Source of the DNA: Methylotenera sp.
GTDB taxonomy: Bacteria; Pseudomonadota; Gammaproteobacteria; Burkholderiales; Methylophilaceae
Assembly: GCA_028688575.1 (NCBI GenBank)
Contig: JAQTXW010000001.1
Coordinates: 31,466-95,465 of the forward strand
Direction: 5' to 3'
DNA length: 64,000 bases
Part shown: piece by piece, positions 9,205-20,528 of the stretch
How the letters are laid out: each line of letters begins with the position of its first letter
Position numbering within the stretch: the first letter of the stretch is position 1
Made by a program: the position numbers and the translations under genes
The notes under the pieces: model-generated
Seen by the model: only the letters and a program-made list of their open reading frames with translations
The model's database searches: none
What the model was told of the DNA's origin: nothing

Positions 9205-11748
9205 CTACTCTTCATCATCTGTTTCAACGATTTTCTCTATCCCAGAAAGCTTCTCGCCTTCGCCCAGATTGATCAGCGTCACACCTTGCGTTGCGCGGCC
9301 TAGCTCTCGAATTTCTTTCACGCGCGTACGAATCAAAACACCGCCCGTAGTAATGAGCATAATTTCATCTTCATCACTCACCAATTTTGCGGCAACGACC
9401 AAGCCATTACGTTCGCTTACTGCGATTGCTTTTACGCCCTGCGTGCCACGGCCAGAATGACGGAAATCCGCTAACACAGTACGTTTACCGTAGCCATTTT
9501 CTGTGGCCACCAGTACAGTTTGCTTATCATCATCTGCAATGAGTAATGATAGCACCTGCTGTTTAGCTGCAAGCCTCATGCCGCGTACACCACGTGTGGC
9601 ACGTCCCATTTGCCGCACTTCCTCTTCATCAAACCAAACAGCCTTACCGCCATTAGAAACCAGTACGATGTCATTGTTGCCATTAGTCACTTCGGCGCCA
9701 ATCAAGTAATCACCGTCATCCAGATTAATCGCGATAATGCCTGACTTACGTGGGTTGGCAAATTCAGTCAGTGCAGTTTTCTTCACAGTACCTAATGCGG
9801 TTGCCATGAATACAAAGTGATTTTCATCAAATTCTTTGACTGAAAGAATCGCATTGATTTTCTCACCTTCTTCCAGCGGGAATAAGTTTACAATCGGCTT
9901 ACCACGTCCAATTCTGCTACCTTGCGGCACTTCATAGACTTTTAACCAATAAACTCGGCCACGGCTACTAAAACAGAGGATGTAATCATGGGTGTTAGCC
10001 ACAAACATCTTATCGATAAAATCATCTTCTTTGGTAGGTGCTGCCTGCTTACCACGCCCGCCACGCCTTTGCGCACGGTACTCATCCAGCGGTTGTGATT
10101 TGATATAGCCCGTATGCGACAACGTGACCACGACGTCGGTAGGTGTGATTAAATCTTCCAGCGACAAATCCTGTGCATTCACTACGATTTCGCTGCGACG
10201 TTTGTCACCGAACTGTTTTTTGATTTCAGTCAGTTCATCACTGATAATTGTCGTTACACGCGATGCATTAGCTAGAATATCCAGCAAATCTGCAATCACA
10301 TCCATGACTTCTTTATATTCATTGACAATTTTGTCTTGCTCAAGGCCAGTTAAGCGTTGCAAACGCATTTGTAAAATCTCTTGCGCCTGTACGTCACTCA
10401 ATTTGTAGCCTTTGGGTGTCAAACCAAAATCGACACTTAAACCCTCAGGTCTTGCCGCTTCCATCGCAGCACGCTTGAGCATTTCCTCCACCACTGGAGA
10501 ACTCCATGCTTTGGCCATCAAGTCCACCTTAGCCTCAGGCGGCGTTGGCGCAGCTTTAATAATGGCGATCATTTCATCCACATTGGCCAATGCTACTGCC
10601 AGGCCTTCCAACACATGCCCTCGCGCACGCGCTTTTTTCAACTCAAACACTGTGCGCCGTGTCACTACTTCACGGCGGTGGCGTAAAAACGCCTCCAGCA
10701 TCTGTTTAAGATTCAGCAGGCGTGGCTGACCGTCAAGCAAGGCCACCATGTTCATACCGAACGTATCTTGCAGCTGTGTTTGTTTATACAGGTTATTCAA
10801 CACAACTTCAGGTACTTCACCGCGCTTTAGCTCTATGACCACGCGCATGCCTGATTTATCAGACTCATCACGCAAGTCTGAAATACCTTCTATTTTCTTT
10901 TCGTTAACAAGCTCGGCGATTTTCTCAATCAAAGATTTTTTATTCACCTGATACGGCAGCTCATCAATAATAATTGACTGACGACCACCTTTATCCATAT
11001 CCTCAAAGTGAGTGCGTCCGCGCATCACCACACGCCCACGCCCTGTACGGTAACCTTCTTTTACGCCAGTCGTGCCATAAATAATACCTGCGGTCGGAAA
11101 ATCAGGCGCAGGCACTAATTCAATTAATTCTTCTACCGTGGTTTCGGGGTCTTTAAGCAAAGTAAAACAAGCATCCAGCACCTCATTAAGATTGTGTGGT
11201 GGAATGTTAGTCGCCATCCCTACCGCAATACCTGAGCTACCATTAATCAAAAGATTGGGAATGCGTGCTGGCATAATGAGCGGCTCATGTTCAGAACCGT
11301 CATAATTAGGGCCAAAGTCAACCGTTTCCTTGTCGATATCAGCAAGCAGCTCATGGGCAATCTTTGCCATGCGGATCTCGGTATAACGCATCGCCGCAGC
11401 ATTGTCACCATCCACCGAACCAAAGTTGCCTTGACCATCCACCAGCATATAGCGCAACGAGAAATCCTGTGCCATACGCACAATCGTGTCATATACCGCC
11501 GTATCGCCATGCGGGTGGTATTTACCAATCACATCACCCACGATACGCGCAGATTTTTTATAGGGCTTGTTGTAGTCATTGGACAACTCGTGCATCGCGT
11601 AAAGCACACGTCGATGTACGGGTTTTAAACCATCTCGCACGTCTGGCAACGCACGACCTACGATTACGCTCATAGCATAATCTAGGTAAGAACGCCGCAT
11701 CTCATCTTCTAAACTAATCGGTAAGGTTTCTTTAGCGAATTGATCCAT
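9205..11748 (-). CDS. gyrA: DNA gyrase subunit A
   Basis: [38 protein letters not shown] GyrA-box, C-terminal beta-pinwheel. Confidence 0.98.
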   Translation of the reverse strand: MDQFAKETLPISLEDEMRRSYLDYAMSVIVGRALPDVRDGLKPVHRRVLYAMHELSNDYNKPYKKSARIVGDVIGKYHPHGDTAVYDTIVRMAQDFSLRYMLVDGQGNFGSVDGDNAAAMRYTEIRMAKIAHELLADIDKETVDFGPNYDGSEHEPLIMPARIPNLLINGSSGIAVGMATNIPPHNLNEVLDACFTLLKDPETTVEELIELVPAPDFPTAGIIYGTTGVKEGYRTGRGRVVMRGRTHFEDMDKGGRQSIIIDELPYQVNKKSLIEKIAELVNEKKIEGISDLRDESDKSGMRVVIELKRGEVPEVVLNNLYKQTQLQDTFGMNMVALLDGQPRLLNLKQMLEAFLRHRREVVTRRTVFELKKARARGHVLEGLAVALANVDEMIAIIKAAPTPPEAKVDLMAKAWSSPVVEEMLKRAAMEAARPEGLSVDFGLTPKGYKLSDVQAQEILQMRLQRLTGLEQDKIVNEYKEVMDVIADLLDILANASRVTTIISDELTEIKKQFGDKRRSEIVVNAQDLSLEDLITPTDVVVTLSHTGYIKSQPLDEYRAQRRGGRGKQAAPTKEDDFIDKMFVANTHDYILCFSSRGRVYWLKVYEVPQGSRIGRGKPIVNLFPLEEGEKINAILSVKEFDENHFVFMATALGTVKKTALTEFANPRKSGIIAINLDDGDYLIGAEVTNGNNDIVLVSNGGKAVWFDEEEVRQMGRATRGVRGMRLAAKQQVLSLLIADDDKQTVLVATENGYGKRTVLADFRHSGRGTQGVKAIAVSERNGLVVAAKLVSDEDEIMLITTGGVLIRTRVKEIRELGRATQGVTLINLGEGEKLSGIEKIVETDDEE

Positions 11749-12059
11749 AGTTGACTAACTTATCATTGTTTTTTGAGTGACCCAATTCTAGCATGATTAG
11801 CAGGCAAATTAACCTCCTAAAGCATACTTTTAACCCAGATTCCCCATTAAGATTTGAAGTGGTAATTAAGATGCCACACCAGTGCCCGCTTACGAGATTT
11901 TTTGACATCGCACATCCATGAAGTGCAAAAAACCTCAGCCCTAGAGGTGAAGCTCATATCCTAGCAAAGGATAGTGTGCACAAAACTCGTACTCATAGGC
12001 AATACCAACCTAGTACAAATGCAACGCTTGCTGAGCCACATTTAGCTAATGTCGTAAAA

Positions 12060-12836
12060 CTATGGCACTTTGTAATTTTCCTGCGTCAATAAATCGATAC
12101 CACACTCAAGATTCTCGACCCAGTCAATAAAATGATTTACCATTTTCTTGCCAACAAAGGCGCGCCCATGTTGCGGAACGATAGAATCTATATCCAAGGT
12201 TCGCACCATTGCCGCCCATAACCGACAAGCCTTGTTTGAGCTCATATAGCGACGATGAAAAGGTAACATGGCATGGAGATGATCATCAAAATCAGTCACA
12301 GGCTCAACGGCTAGATCATGGTGCACCAAGGACGCGCCCAAGTCTCCAGAAAACAATATCTTGCTAGTGACATCATAAAACTGAAAATTCCCCTCAGAAT
12401 GCAGAAAGTGGGCAGGAATCGCCTTAATTACAGCATCACCAAGCCTGATATTCATACCCAAATCAGGAATGCCGATGATGCGATCCTTTGTGTTACCTAC
12501 ACTGCAAAAGTGCGGCAGAAAACGCTCCCAAATAGCAGGCGCCAGCACTTTGCACTCAGTCCCAATTAACCATTTATTAATTGAAGCAACAATATCAGGG
12601 TCTTGATGCGAAGCAAAAATGAAATCCAATTTTCGGAAATGAAAATACTTCCCCATGCTAGTCACCAAAGCGTTATAGGTCATGTTGCCACCAGGGTCAA
12701 TCAGCGCACCATGCCCATTATTCACTATAAGAAATTGGTTTGATTGCACAGCCTCATCTGAAGTATCCGTATCAGACAAATCACTAAACTCAATACATAC
12801 ATGCTTGCCGTTATTAAACAGTTCCGATGCCATCAC
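12060..12836 (-). CDS. MBL-fold oxygen-binding di-iron (ODP-like) protein
   Basis: SHQDPDIVAS and LHSEGNFQFYD motifs, FSGDLGASL; flavodiiron-like beta-lactamase core without a flavodoxin domain. Confidence 0.8.
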   Translation of the reverse strand: MMASELFNNGKHVCIEFSDLSDTDTSDEAVQSNQFLIVNNGHGALIDPGGNMTYNALVTSMGKYFHFRKLDFIFASHQDPDIVASINKWLIGTECKVLAPAIWERFLPHFCSVGNTKDRIIGIPDLGMNIRLGDAVIKAIPAHFLHSEGNFQFYDVTSKILFSGDLGASLVHHDLAVEPVTDFDDHLHAMLPFHRRYMSSNKACRLWAAMVRTLDIDSIVPQHGRAFVGKKMVNHFIDWVENLECGIDLLTQENYKVP

Positions 12837-12860
12837 TTACCCTTGTTTTAAAAATAAAAT

Positions 12861-12900
12861 ATCCACCCCTTTGACTTACATAACAGCCAAAGGAGTGGAT
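12861..12900 (-). terminator. putative terminator of metZ
   Basis: ATCCACCCCTTT/AAAGGAGTGGAT (11/12) arms; minus strand followed by ATATTTTATTTTTA. Confidence 0.6.
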
Positions 12901-13025
12901 TTGACTTTTCATCGGTATACGTCAAGCAGACTAGGTTAATCCACACTCACTTATCCACATACCCAAGGGACATTTTTACACCAAAACTATTGCAAGATAA
13001 TGATACACATCAAACAAAATGTATT

Positions 13026-14213
13026 TTATTTTGCCAATAAAACTAAATCTGCTTTCAAGTCTTCAATATGTTCCAAACCCACGGCAATTCTTACCAAGCC
13101 ATCGGTAATGCCTGCGGCAACCCGTGCCTCTGGCGATACTCTGCTATGGGTAGTACTGGCGGGATGCGTAATTGTACTTTTTGCATCACCCAAGTTAGCG
13201 GTAATAGAAATTAATTGCGTGGCATCAATCAGCGCCCAAGCCGCCTCTTGGGCTGTCTGCCCTGCTTTTGGTTTTACTTCAAACGTTACAATTCCGCCAC
13301 CACTCAATTGTTGTCGCATGGCCAAAGCATGCTGTGGGTGTGACACCAATCCTGGATAATGCACGCGTGCCACCTGTGGCTGCGCTTCTAACCAGCCTGC
13401 TAAAGCCAATGCATTTTTAGCGTGTGCCTCCATACGTACATGCAGCGTTTCCAGACCTTTCAAAAACACCCAGGCATTGAATGCACTCATAGTGACACCT
13501 GCCGTGCGTAAAAAGCCATAAACTGGCTCCATTAAAGCTTTAGAGCCCAGTACTGCACCACCCAAGCATCTGCCTTGCCCATCAATGTATTTAGTCGCTG
13601 AGTGAATCACAATATCGGCACCTAGTGCCAATGGCCGCTGTATGGCAGGTGTGCAAAAACAATTATCCACCACTAAATACACCCCTGACTTGTGCGCAAT
13701 ATTAGCCAACAACTGAATATCGCAAACTTCAGTCAGAGGGTTTGAGGGGGTTTCGACAAAAAATAACTTTGTTTTAGCTGTTACTGCCGCTTGCCACTCA
13801 TCTGGATTAGTCAGTGATACAAAAGTCACTTCCAGCCCCCAGCGTTTCAGAATGTTGCTAAAAAGCTGCACGCTAGTGCCAAAAATGCTGCGCGAGGCCA
13901 CCACGTGGTCACCTGCCGCGCACAAGCCCATTACACACGCCAGAATCGCCGACATTCCACTGGATGTTGCCACGCACTGCTCTGCGCCTTCAAGGGCTGC
14001 AAGTTTGTTTTGAAACATCGTAACTGTAGGATTGGTAAACCTTGAATAAATGTTGCCAGGCTCAGTGCCACCGAATCTTGCAGCAGCTTGAGCCGCACTT
14101 TTGAACCTGAAACTTGAATTCAGGAATAATGCTTCCGAGTTCTCACCAAACTCGGTTGATTCACTGCCAGCACGTACGCTTAAAGTTTCTGGGTAATAGG
14201 ATTGTTCGTTCAT
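13026..14213 (-). CDS. metZ: O-succinylhomoserine sulfhydrylase
   Basis: Cys/Met-metabolism PLP enzyme: SATKYIDGQGRCLGGAVLG; MetZ-like N-terminus. Confidence 0.9.
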   Translation of the reverse strand: MNEQSYYPETLSVRAGSESTEFGENSEALFLNSSFRFKSAAQAAARFGGTEPGNIYSRFTNPTVTMFQNKLAALEGAEQCVATSSGMSAILACVMGLCAAGDHVVASRSIFGTSVQLFSNILKRWGLEVTFVSLTNPDEWQAAVTAKTKLFFVETPSNPLTEVCDIQLLANIAHKSGVYLVVDNCFCTPAIQRPLALGADIVIHSATKYIDGQGRCLGGAVLGSKALMEPVYGFLRTAGVTMSAFNAWVFLKGLETLHVRMEAHAKNALALAGWLEAQPQVARVHYPGLVSHPQHALAMRQQLSGGGIVTFEVKPKAGQTAQEAAWALIDATQLISITANLGDAKSTITHPASTTHSRVSPEARVAAGITDGLVRIAVGLEHIEDLKADLVLLAK

Positions 14214-14254
14214 TATTAATATCTCAAAATTAATATCTCAAATTTTATGGGCAT

Positions 14255-14294
14255 AAAAAAACCCGTCAAAGTCTTAGCTAAAACGGGTTTTTTT
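14255..14294. terminator. bidirectional terminator between purF and metZ
   Basis: AAAAAAACCCGT-16nt-ACGGGTTTTTTT perfect 12-bp stem. Confidence 0.85.
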
Positions 14295-14382
14295 GTTTAC
14301 TCGCTTTAGCTGTGTTTATAATGCGCCCGCAAGCTGAGTGTGGCTTTGGTTAATGTTAGCAAACTCAAATCAGCGCAAATTT

Positions 14383-14411
14383 ATGTTAGTCCTAAGTTAA
14401 AACAGAGTCAA
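14383..14411 (-). promoter_or_regulatory. candidate sigma70 promoter for metZ (TTGACT-N17-TAACAT)
   Basis: Minus-strand hexamers at 14411-14406 and 14388-14383, spacer 17, in the purF-metZ intergenic region. Confidence 0.5.
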
Positions 14412-14443
14412 GCATATTCAAAAAACATTCCCCAATAAAAGTG

Positions 14444-15988
14444 TTACGCGCTTCCCTCTGCTTCCAGCTCGCTTGTGTTAAGCAGGTTTAAATCCAGCTG
14501 TGTGATGGAGTTTGCAGGTTTATCATCTTTTTTTCCATCGCCACGGGCTGATTCAATTTTTGCCAAATACGCCTCAGTAATATCACCCGTGACATACTTG
14601 CCATCAAAACATGAGCAGTCAAAATCCTTGATATTGGCATTATTGGCTTTAATGCCGTCAATTAACGCGTCTAAATCCTGATAAATTAAGCCATCAGCAC
14701 CAATTTCCTTACAAATTTCTTCATCAGTACGGCCTGTTGCCAGTAGCTCATCGCGGCTAGGCATATCTATACCATAGACGTTAGGAAACCTTACCGGCGG
14801 TGCCGCTGAGGCAAAATATACTTTATTAGCGCCTGCATCACGTGCCATCTGCACAATTTGCTGAGAAGTCGTGCCGCGCACAATCGAGTCATCCACTAAC
14901 AGTACATTCTTACCTTTAAACTCTATGCCGATAGGATTTAACTTCTGGCGGACTGATTTTTTACGCAAAGCCTGGCCAGGCATAATAAACGTGCGACCAA
15001 TGTAGCGGTTTTTGATAAAGCCTTCACGGTAATCCAAGCCTAATGCAAGGCCAACCTGAAGCGCACTGGGGCGGCTAGTGTCAGGAATAGGAATCACCAC
15101 ATCTATTTTCTTGTCAGACCATTCACGTTTGATTTTTTCAGCTAGCGTCCGCCCCATATCCAAACGGGTTTGGTAAACAGAAACACCGTCTATGACTGAA
15201 TCAGGGCGCGCCAGGTAAACGTATTCAAAAATACACGGGTTCAATTTGGCGACATCTGAACATTGACGCGCATATAAATTGCCTTCCATATCAATAAATA
15301 CCGCTTCGCCAGGCTCAACATCGCGCAACACCTTAAACCCGAGTACATCCAAGGCCACACTTTCAGATGCAACGATATATTCCGTACCTTTTTCAGTCTC
15401 GGCCTTGCCTATCACCAATGGTCGAATACCGTTCGGGTCGCGAAACGCAAGCAAACCAAAATTTGCAATCATTGCAACTACAGCATAGGCACCCTTGCAG
15501 CGATTATGTACGCCAGTTACTGCATCAAACACCATGTCTGTATTAAGCACAGCATTACGTGAGGTTTTCTCAATTTCATGTGCAAGAACATTGAGCAGCA
15601 CTTCTGAATCTGAGGTCGTGTTAATGTGCCGCAAATCTTGTTTAAACATCTCAGATTTCAGCTGCTCTGAATTGGTGAGGTTACCATTGTGCCCCAGCAC
15701 AATACCAAACGGAGAGTTGACATAAAAAGGCTGAGCTTCAGCCGCATTAGAAGAACCAGCAGTAGGATAACGCACATGCGCGATCCCCGCATTGCCAACC
15801 AGGTTACGCATGTGACGGGTTTGAAATACATCCTTCACCAACCCGTTATTTTTATGCATAAAGAACGTATTACCATCGCAGGTCACAATCCCCGCAGCAT
15901 CTTGTCCTCTGTGTTGCAATACCAGTAGCCCATCATACAGCAACTGATTCACTGGGTTTTTACCAACAATACCTACAATTCCACACAT
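14444..15988 (-). CDS. purF: amidophosphoribosyltransferase
   Basis: [10 protein letters not shown]-terminal Cys, [22 protein letters not shown] motif. Confidence 0.98.
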   Translation of the reverse strand: MCGIVGIVGKNPVNQLLYDGLLVLQHRGQDAAGIVTCDGNTFFMHKNNGLVKDVFQTRHMRNLVGNAGIAHVRYPTAGSSNAAEAQPFYVNSPFGIVLGHNGNLTNSEQLKSEMFKQDLRHINTTSDSEVLLNVLAHEIEKTSRNAVLNTDMVFDAVTGVHNRCKGAYAVVAMIANFGLLAFRDPNGIRPLVIGKAETEKGTEYIVASESVALDVLGFKVLRDVEPGEAVFIDMEGNLYARQCSDVAKLNPCIFEYVYLARPDSVIDGVSVYQTRLDMGRTLAEKIKREWSDKKIDVVIPIPDTSRPSALQVGLALGLDYREGFIKNRYIGRTFIMPGQALRKKSVRQKLNPIGIEFKGKNVLLVDDSIVRGTTSQQIVQMARDAGANKVYFASAAPPVRFPNVYGIDMPSRDELLATGRTDEEICKEIGADGLIYQDLDALIDGIKANNANIKDFDCSCFDGKYVTGDITEAYLAKIESARGDGKKDDKPANSITQLDLNLLNTSELEAEGSA

Positions 15989-16080
15989 GTATCAAACCTT
16001 AAATGATAATTTAATTTCGAATAGAATCTTTGCCATAACCATTGCACCTGCTTAAGTCTGCAAAAAAACAAGTCACAATT

Positions 16081-16587
16081 CTAGTCGTATTTAACACGTT
16101 TAGCGATATTTTCAGGCAACCATGGCAGGCAACTGATAACCAGCGCCTCTATAGGTGCACTAAACATAGCATTGCGCCATCTTGCATCTTTGGGCATTTC
16201 GGTAAAGCCTGCCAAAAACACCAAAACACAAACAATCAACAAGCCACGCACTACGCCAAACAAGCCCCCTAAAAATCGGTTCAAGCCCCCCAGACCTACT
16301 TTCTTAAAAATGGCGGACAGTGCAATTCCTAACAAACTCGCTAACAACAGTGTTGCTAAAAATAATGTCAGAAAACCTGCTAAAACACGCAATGTTTCAC
16401 TGGGAATATCCACAGGCATCATCGGTAAAATCTGGTCGGTATAGGTTCTCGCTACATAAAATGCAGCCACCCAGCCCACGATAGCAAGTATCTCTCGAAC
16501 CAAGCCGCGCATCACACTTAAAATAAGCGACAACCCAATGATTGTGAGTACAGTGTAGTCAAAAACCGTCATGACGCAACACAACAA
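16081..16587 (-). CDS. cvpA: CvpA family membrane protein (likely start 16572, MTVFDYTVL)
   Basis: 4-TM CvpA sequence upstream of purF in the conserved cluster. Confidence 0.9.
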   Translation of the reverse strand: MLCCVMTVFDYTVLTIIGLSLILSVMRGLVREILAIVGWVAAFYVARTYTDQILPMMPVDIPSETLRVLAGFLTLFLATLLLASLLGIALSAIFKKVGLGGLNRFLGGLFGVVRGLLIVCVLVFLAGFTEMPKDARWRNAMFSAPIEALVISCLPWLPENIAKRVKYD

Positions 16588-16644
16588 CCATGAGTAGCAG
16601 TAGCGCAGAGCCTACCGTGAGTGACGCGCTCAATGTAAGCACTT

Positions 16645-17313
16645 TTACTCATTCAAAATCACAATGCCCGACAAACCAATTTCTTTTATTTTAGCGAGCG
16701 CATCCGCAGCCGCCTGTCGTGAACCAAACAGGCCTACCTTAAGGCGGACACCCTCACCTTTGGACGTGGAAACTTTTTCTGTAATAGTAGAGAATCCAGC
16801 TTTTTTTAACTGATCTTGCAAGCGTTTAACGTTTGCAGCATCCGAGTAAACGCCAATCTGCACCACAAAATTTTCAGCTATTTTTTTTTGCGTGACGGTG
16901 TCAGCTATTTTTCCAGGCGACGCAGAAGATTCTGCTTTTGTTACTTTTTCAGTGACACTCGCAATTTTTTGTTGCGGCTTAGCCGCTTGCTGCTCTTTTT
17001 CGGCGATGAGGCTCTCTAGGGTAAGCGCGTTCTCGACCACAGCATCATGAGATATAGGAGCACCACCTTGGTCACTGCCAGTGACATCTTCATGATTGAG
17101 GGTAGGGTTATGAGGCGTATCTAATGGCAAAGCCTGCAATGGTTTGGGCATGACGATACTAATCGCTTCCTGCTGGTTTGTAGCCACTCTATCCTGCAAT
17201 ATCTGAGGCAGAATCACCAGCATCAGCAACACTAAAGCAATAGCCCCCACCAAACGACGTCGTGCCCTTTTCTTTAGTGACAAAGCTTGATCTTGCGCTA
17301 TCTCAGGGGGCAT
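16645..17313 (-). CDS. SPOR-domain protein (DedD-like)
   Basis: N-terminal TM, C-terminal FVVQIGVYSDAANVKRLQDQLKKAGF SPOR repeat. Confidence 0.88.
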   Translation of the reverse strand: MPPEIAQDQALSLKKRARRRLVGAIALVLLMLVILPQILQDRVATNQQEAISIVMPKPLQALPLDTPHNPTLNHEDVTGSDQGGAPISHDAVVENALTLESLIAEKEQQAAKPQQKIASVTEKVTKAESSASPGKIADTVTQKKIAENFVVQIGVYSDAANVKRLQDQLKKAGFSTITEKVSTSKGEGVRLKVGLFGSRQAAADALAKIKEIGLSGIVILNE

Positions 17314-18734
17314 TACTGCTTCCTTATCAATGTAGTTTGGTGGTTAAACAAATACTGCATCACACTTGCCACAGTAAAAAACGAACCGAAGGCGACTATT
17401 TTATCATTTTCGTTTCGATGCATACAGGTTTCCTTATCATGTGTAGCCTGAAGATAAGCAGCCTCCACTGAAGAAAAAACTTTAACCTCAGCGGTAGGGG
17501 CGGCCTCAGCCAGCGCACTTGCGAGTCGCTCGACCGCAATACCACGCGCATGGTCAATTGCAGCAATATACCAGACATCAATTTCAATCTTAACTGCCTC
17601 AATCACACCTTTAATATCCTTGTCAGCCAACATTGAAAATACCGCCAATACTTTAGGTGCCGGCTCAACATTTTGCCTAGATGACGACCAAGCCAATCTT
17701 AGGGCATTTAAATTAGCAGCCAGAGCCATTGCGGCATGAGGGTTGTGAGCGACATCCAGTATTAAATCCGCATCATACTCACTTACATAAAAGCGACCTG
17801 GCAAAGAGACTTGACGCATCGCCTCTGCGATTGCTTCTGTTTTTACAGGCAATCGCCACTGCAACGCATGCATTGCAGCGACCGCACACGCAGCGTTATT
17901 AAGTTGGTAGTCACCTGATAAAGCGGGTAAAGGCAGTGTGTAAATCAGCTTGTCATCAACCCAAAACTCCCATGTTTCACCATGAGATTTAAAATCAAAT
18001 GCATGGTGGATACATTGCAATTGAGCACCAATTGACTGTGCATGGGCAATCAGGGTGCTCGGGGGGTGACTATCACCACAAATTGCAGGCGTATCTGCAC
18101 GGTAGACGCCAGCTTTTTCAAATCCAATACTTTCTCTTGTATCCCCTAGAAAATCTTGATGGTCAAGATCCACATTGGTCACAATTGCACAATCTGGATT
18201 AAAAGCATTCACCGCATCCAGCCGGCCACCCAGCCCAACCTCCAAAATGGCGATATCAATGTTAAGTTGATTAAAATGCCAGATGGCGGCCAGCGTGCCT
18301 ACCTCGAAATAAGTCAGTGGAACATCAGCCCCGTGAGAACCAGTTCTCGCCTGATTAATGACCGAGAATGCCTCACAAAGCGCACTATCTGAAGCTTCAG
18401 CACCATTCACTCTCACACGTTCGTTGTAGCGTAGTAAATGCGGCGACGTGTAGCAGCCAACCAGATAGCCTGCACACTGATAAGCCTGTGACAACATCGC
18501 GCAAGTGGACCCTTTGCCATTTGTGCCAGCGACGGTGATAATTTTAAACTTTGGCGTTAAATCTAACTTTTGGATGATGAGCTGAATGCGATCCAAGCCC
18601 ATTTCTATCGCACTCGGATGCAGTCGCTCGATATAACTGAGCCATGACGGCAAATCCGCGGGCTCATCTCTAGACATTTCAGGAGATATTTTAGGGTTCG
18701 ATAGTTCCAGGCCAGGCAATTCAAGCTTAGTCAC
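17313..18734 (-). CDS. folC: bifunctional folylpolyglutamate synthase/dihydrofolate synthase
   Basis: TVAGTNGKGSTCAMLSQAY Mur-ligase P-loop; overlaps next ORF by 1 nt. Confidence 0.96.
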   Translation of the reverse strand: MTKLELPGLELSNPKISPEMSRDEPADLPSWLSYIERLHPSAIEMGLDRIQLIIQKLDLTPKFKIITVAGTNGKGSTCAMLSQAYQCAGYLVGCYTSPHLLRYNERVRVNGAEASDSALCEAFSVINQARTGSHGADVPLTYFEVGTLAAIWHFNQLNIDIAILEVGLGGRLDAVNAFNPDCAIVTNVDLDHQDFLGDTRESIGFEKAGVYRADTPAICGDSHPPSTLIAHAQSIGAQLQCIHHAFDFKSHGETWEFWVDDKLIYTLPLPALSGDYQLNNAACAVAAMHALQWRLPVKTEAIAEAMRQVSLPGRFYVSEYDADLILDVAHNPHAAMALAANLNALRLAWSSSRQNVEPAPKVLAVFSMLADKDIKGVIEAVKIEIDVWYIAAIDHARGIAVERLASALAEAAPTAEVKVFSSVEAAYLQATHDKETCMHRNENDKIVAFGSFFTVASVMQYLFNHQTTLIRKQ

Positions 18735-18801
18735 GTAACAAGACCTTTAATCTAGAAACCACCTAAAAAAGCGCTCTAATCAACGAAATTAATCTATTCA
18801 G

Positions 18802-19665
18802 TTAGGCTGCCACTGGCAAACGCATTAGATTAGCCAGAATAGTCGCTAGACGATCGCGCATTTCACGACGGTCTATAATCATATCAACCGCACCATGCTC
18901 CAGCAGGAATTCAGCCCTTTGGAAACCATCGGGCAGTGTTTCACGTACCGTTTGCTCAATCACGCGCGGCCCTGCAAATCCAATGAGTGCCTGTGGTTCT
19001 GCCACAATCACATCGCCCAGCATGGCAAAACTTGCAGACACGCCACCCATCGTAGGGTCTGTCAGCACTGAAATATAAGGCAATCCCGCATTGCTAAGTT
19101 GGGTCAAAGCCGCACTGGTTTTAGCCATTTGCATCAACGAAAATAAACCCTCTTGCATGCGCGCGCCACCACTGGCAGCAATACAAATGAAGCCCATTTT
19201 ATTGTCAATCGCCGTTTGCACGCCACGCACGAATCGCTCACCAACCACAGAACCCATGGAGCCGCCCATGTACTTAAATTCAAACACCGCAACGACGACA
19301 GGCACTAATTTAATTGAGCCCTGCATAACGATTAATGCATCCTTCTCATTCACCGTCCTTTGTGACTCTTTGATACGGTCAGCATAAGTCTTGCTGTCTT
19401 TAAACTTCAAAGGGTCAATTGGCTGTACTTCAGCGCCAATCTCAAACTGCCCCTCTGCATCCAGCAACTGAGCCAAACGTGCACGTGCACCAATACGGTT
19501 ATGAAAACCGCACTTTGGGCAAACCTCAGCATTGTCTTCAAGATCTTTGCGATAAAGTACAGACTGACATGAAGGACACTTACTCCACAAACCTTCAGGT
19601 ACTGTTTTTTTATCCGCGCCAACCACACGTTGAATTTTTTGCGGTAATTTATTTAACCAACCCAT
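18802..19665 (-). CDS. accD: acetyl-CoA carboxylase carboxyltransferase subunit beta
   Basis: N-terminal CPSC..CPKC zinc finger; [26 protein letters not shown]. Confidence 0.98.
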   Translation of the reverse strand: MGWLNKLPQKIQRVVGADKKTVPEGLWSKCPSCQSVLYRKDLEDNAEVCPKCGFHNRIGARARLAQLLDAEGQFEIGAEVQPIDPLKFKDSKTYADRIKESQRTVNEKDALIVMQGSIKLVPVVVAVFEFKYMGGSMGSVVGERFVRGVQTAIDNKMGFICIAASGGARMQEGLFSLMQMAKTSAALTQLSNAGLPYISVLTDPTMGGVSASFAMLGDVIVAEPQALIGFAGPRVIEQTVRETLPDGFQRAEFLLEHGAVDMIIDRREMRDRLATILANLMRLPVAA

Positions 19666-19705
19666 TTAATTCCCCTTATCCATCTTACGTAACCGCAAAC
19701 TGACG

Positions 19706-20506
19706 CTATCTAGCATCTACTGCCGCTTTTAATTCATCCATCAGCACCGCCACATTATCAAACAGATTCTCATCATTTGATGCTTCAATTGCCTGCACCA
19801 TGCGGCTGCCAACAACCACTGCATCAGCAATCGCTGCTGTCGCTTTTGCTGTGGCAGCATCCCTGATACCAAAACCCACACCTACAGGTAAATTTGTCTG
19901 TGTGCGAATGGATTTAACCCTATCAACGACTTCTGTAATATTCAAGTTAGCCGCACCTGTCACACCCTTGAGCGACACATAGTAAACAAATCCGCTTGCC
20001 TGCTTCACAATCAAATCCACGCGTGACGGCTCAGTTGTCGGTGACAACAAGAACACAGGGTCAATATTACGGGTGCGCAGTTCCTGAACAAAATTACCAC
20101 ACTCTTCTGGTGGGTAATCCACCGTAATCACGCCATCTACATCAGCAGCCTTTGCTCTATCCGCAAATACCACAGGACCGATCGCCTCTATCGGATTAGC
20201 GTAGCCCATTAAAATAATGGGGGTCTTCTGATCTGTCTGGCGGAAGGCTTTCACCATATTCAACACAGCAGTCAAACCCACCTTATGCAACAATGCACGC
20301 TCACTGGCGCGCTGAATCACAGGGCCATCTGCCATTGGATCAGAGAATGGCACACCAAGCTCTATCATGTCGGCGCCATGCGCTACCAAAGTATGCATTA
20401 ATTTAACCGTATGCTGGGGATGCGGGTCACCTGCAGTGATGTAGGGAATCAACGCGGTCTTGCCTTGTTGTTTAAGCGTGTTAAAAGTAGATTGAATGCG
20501 CGACAT
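19706..20506 (-). CDS. trpA: tryptophan synthase alpha subunit
   Basis: ALIPYITAGDP, IELGVPFSDPMADGPVIQ; likely start MSRIQSTF rather than the ORF-track start at 20581. Confidence 0.97.
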   Translation of the reverse strand: MSRIQSTFNTLKQQGKTALIPYITAGDPHPQHTVKLMHTLVAHGADMIELGVPFSDPMADGPVIQRASERALLHKVGLTAVLNMVKAFRQTDQKTPIILMGYANPIEAIGPVVFADRAKAADVDGVITVDYPPEECGNFVQELRTRNIDPVFLLSPTTEPSRVDLIVKQASGFVYYVSLKGVTGAANLNITEVVDRVKSIRTQTNLPVGVGFGIRDAATAKATAAIADAVVVGSRMVQAIEASNDENLFDNVAVLMDELKAAVDAR

Positions 20507-20528
20507 AGTAATTCTTAATTTTTTAAAG

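Noticed and set aside
9205-11748. GyrA quinolone-resistance substitution ([11 protein letters not shown], Thr where E. coli has Ser83)
   Set aside because: Thr at this position is wild-type in several genera; not evidence of acquired resistance
11847-11957. 36-aa minus-strand ORF (MSFTSRAEVFCTSWMCDVKKSRKRALVWHLNYHFKS) in the gyrA-ODP gap
   Set aside because: No clear RBS or family; gap of about 310 bp is otherwise uninterpretable, so insufficient evidence for coding
14216-14254. 12-codon upstream ORF (MPIKFEILILRY) before metZ
   Set aside because: Overlaps the duplicated leader repeat and terminator T-tract; no Met/Cys enrichment expected of a leader peptide
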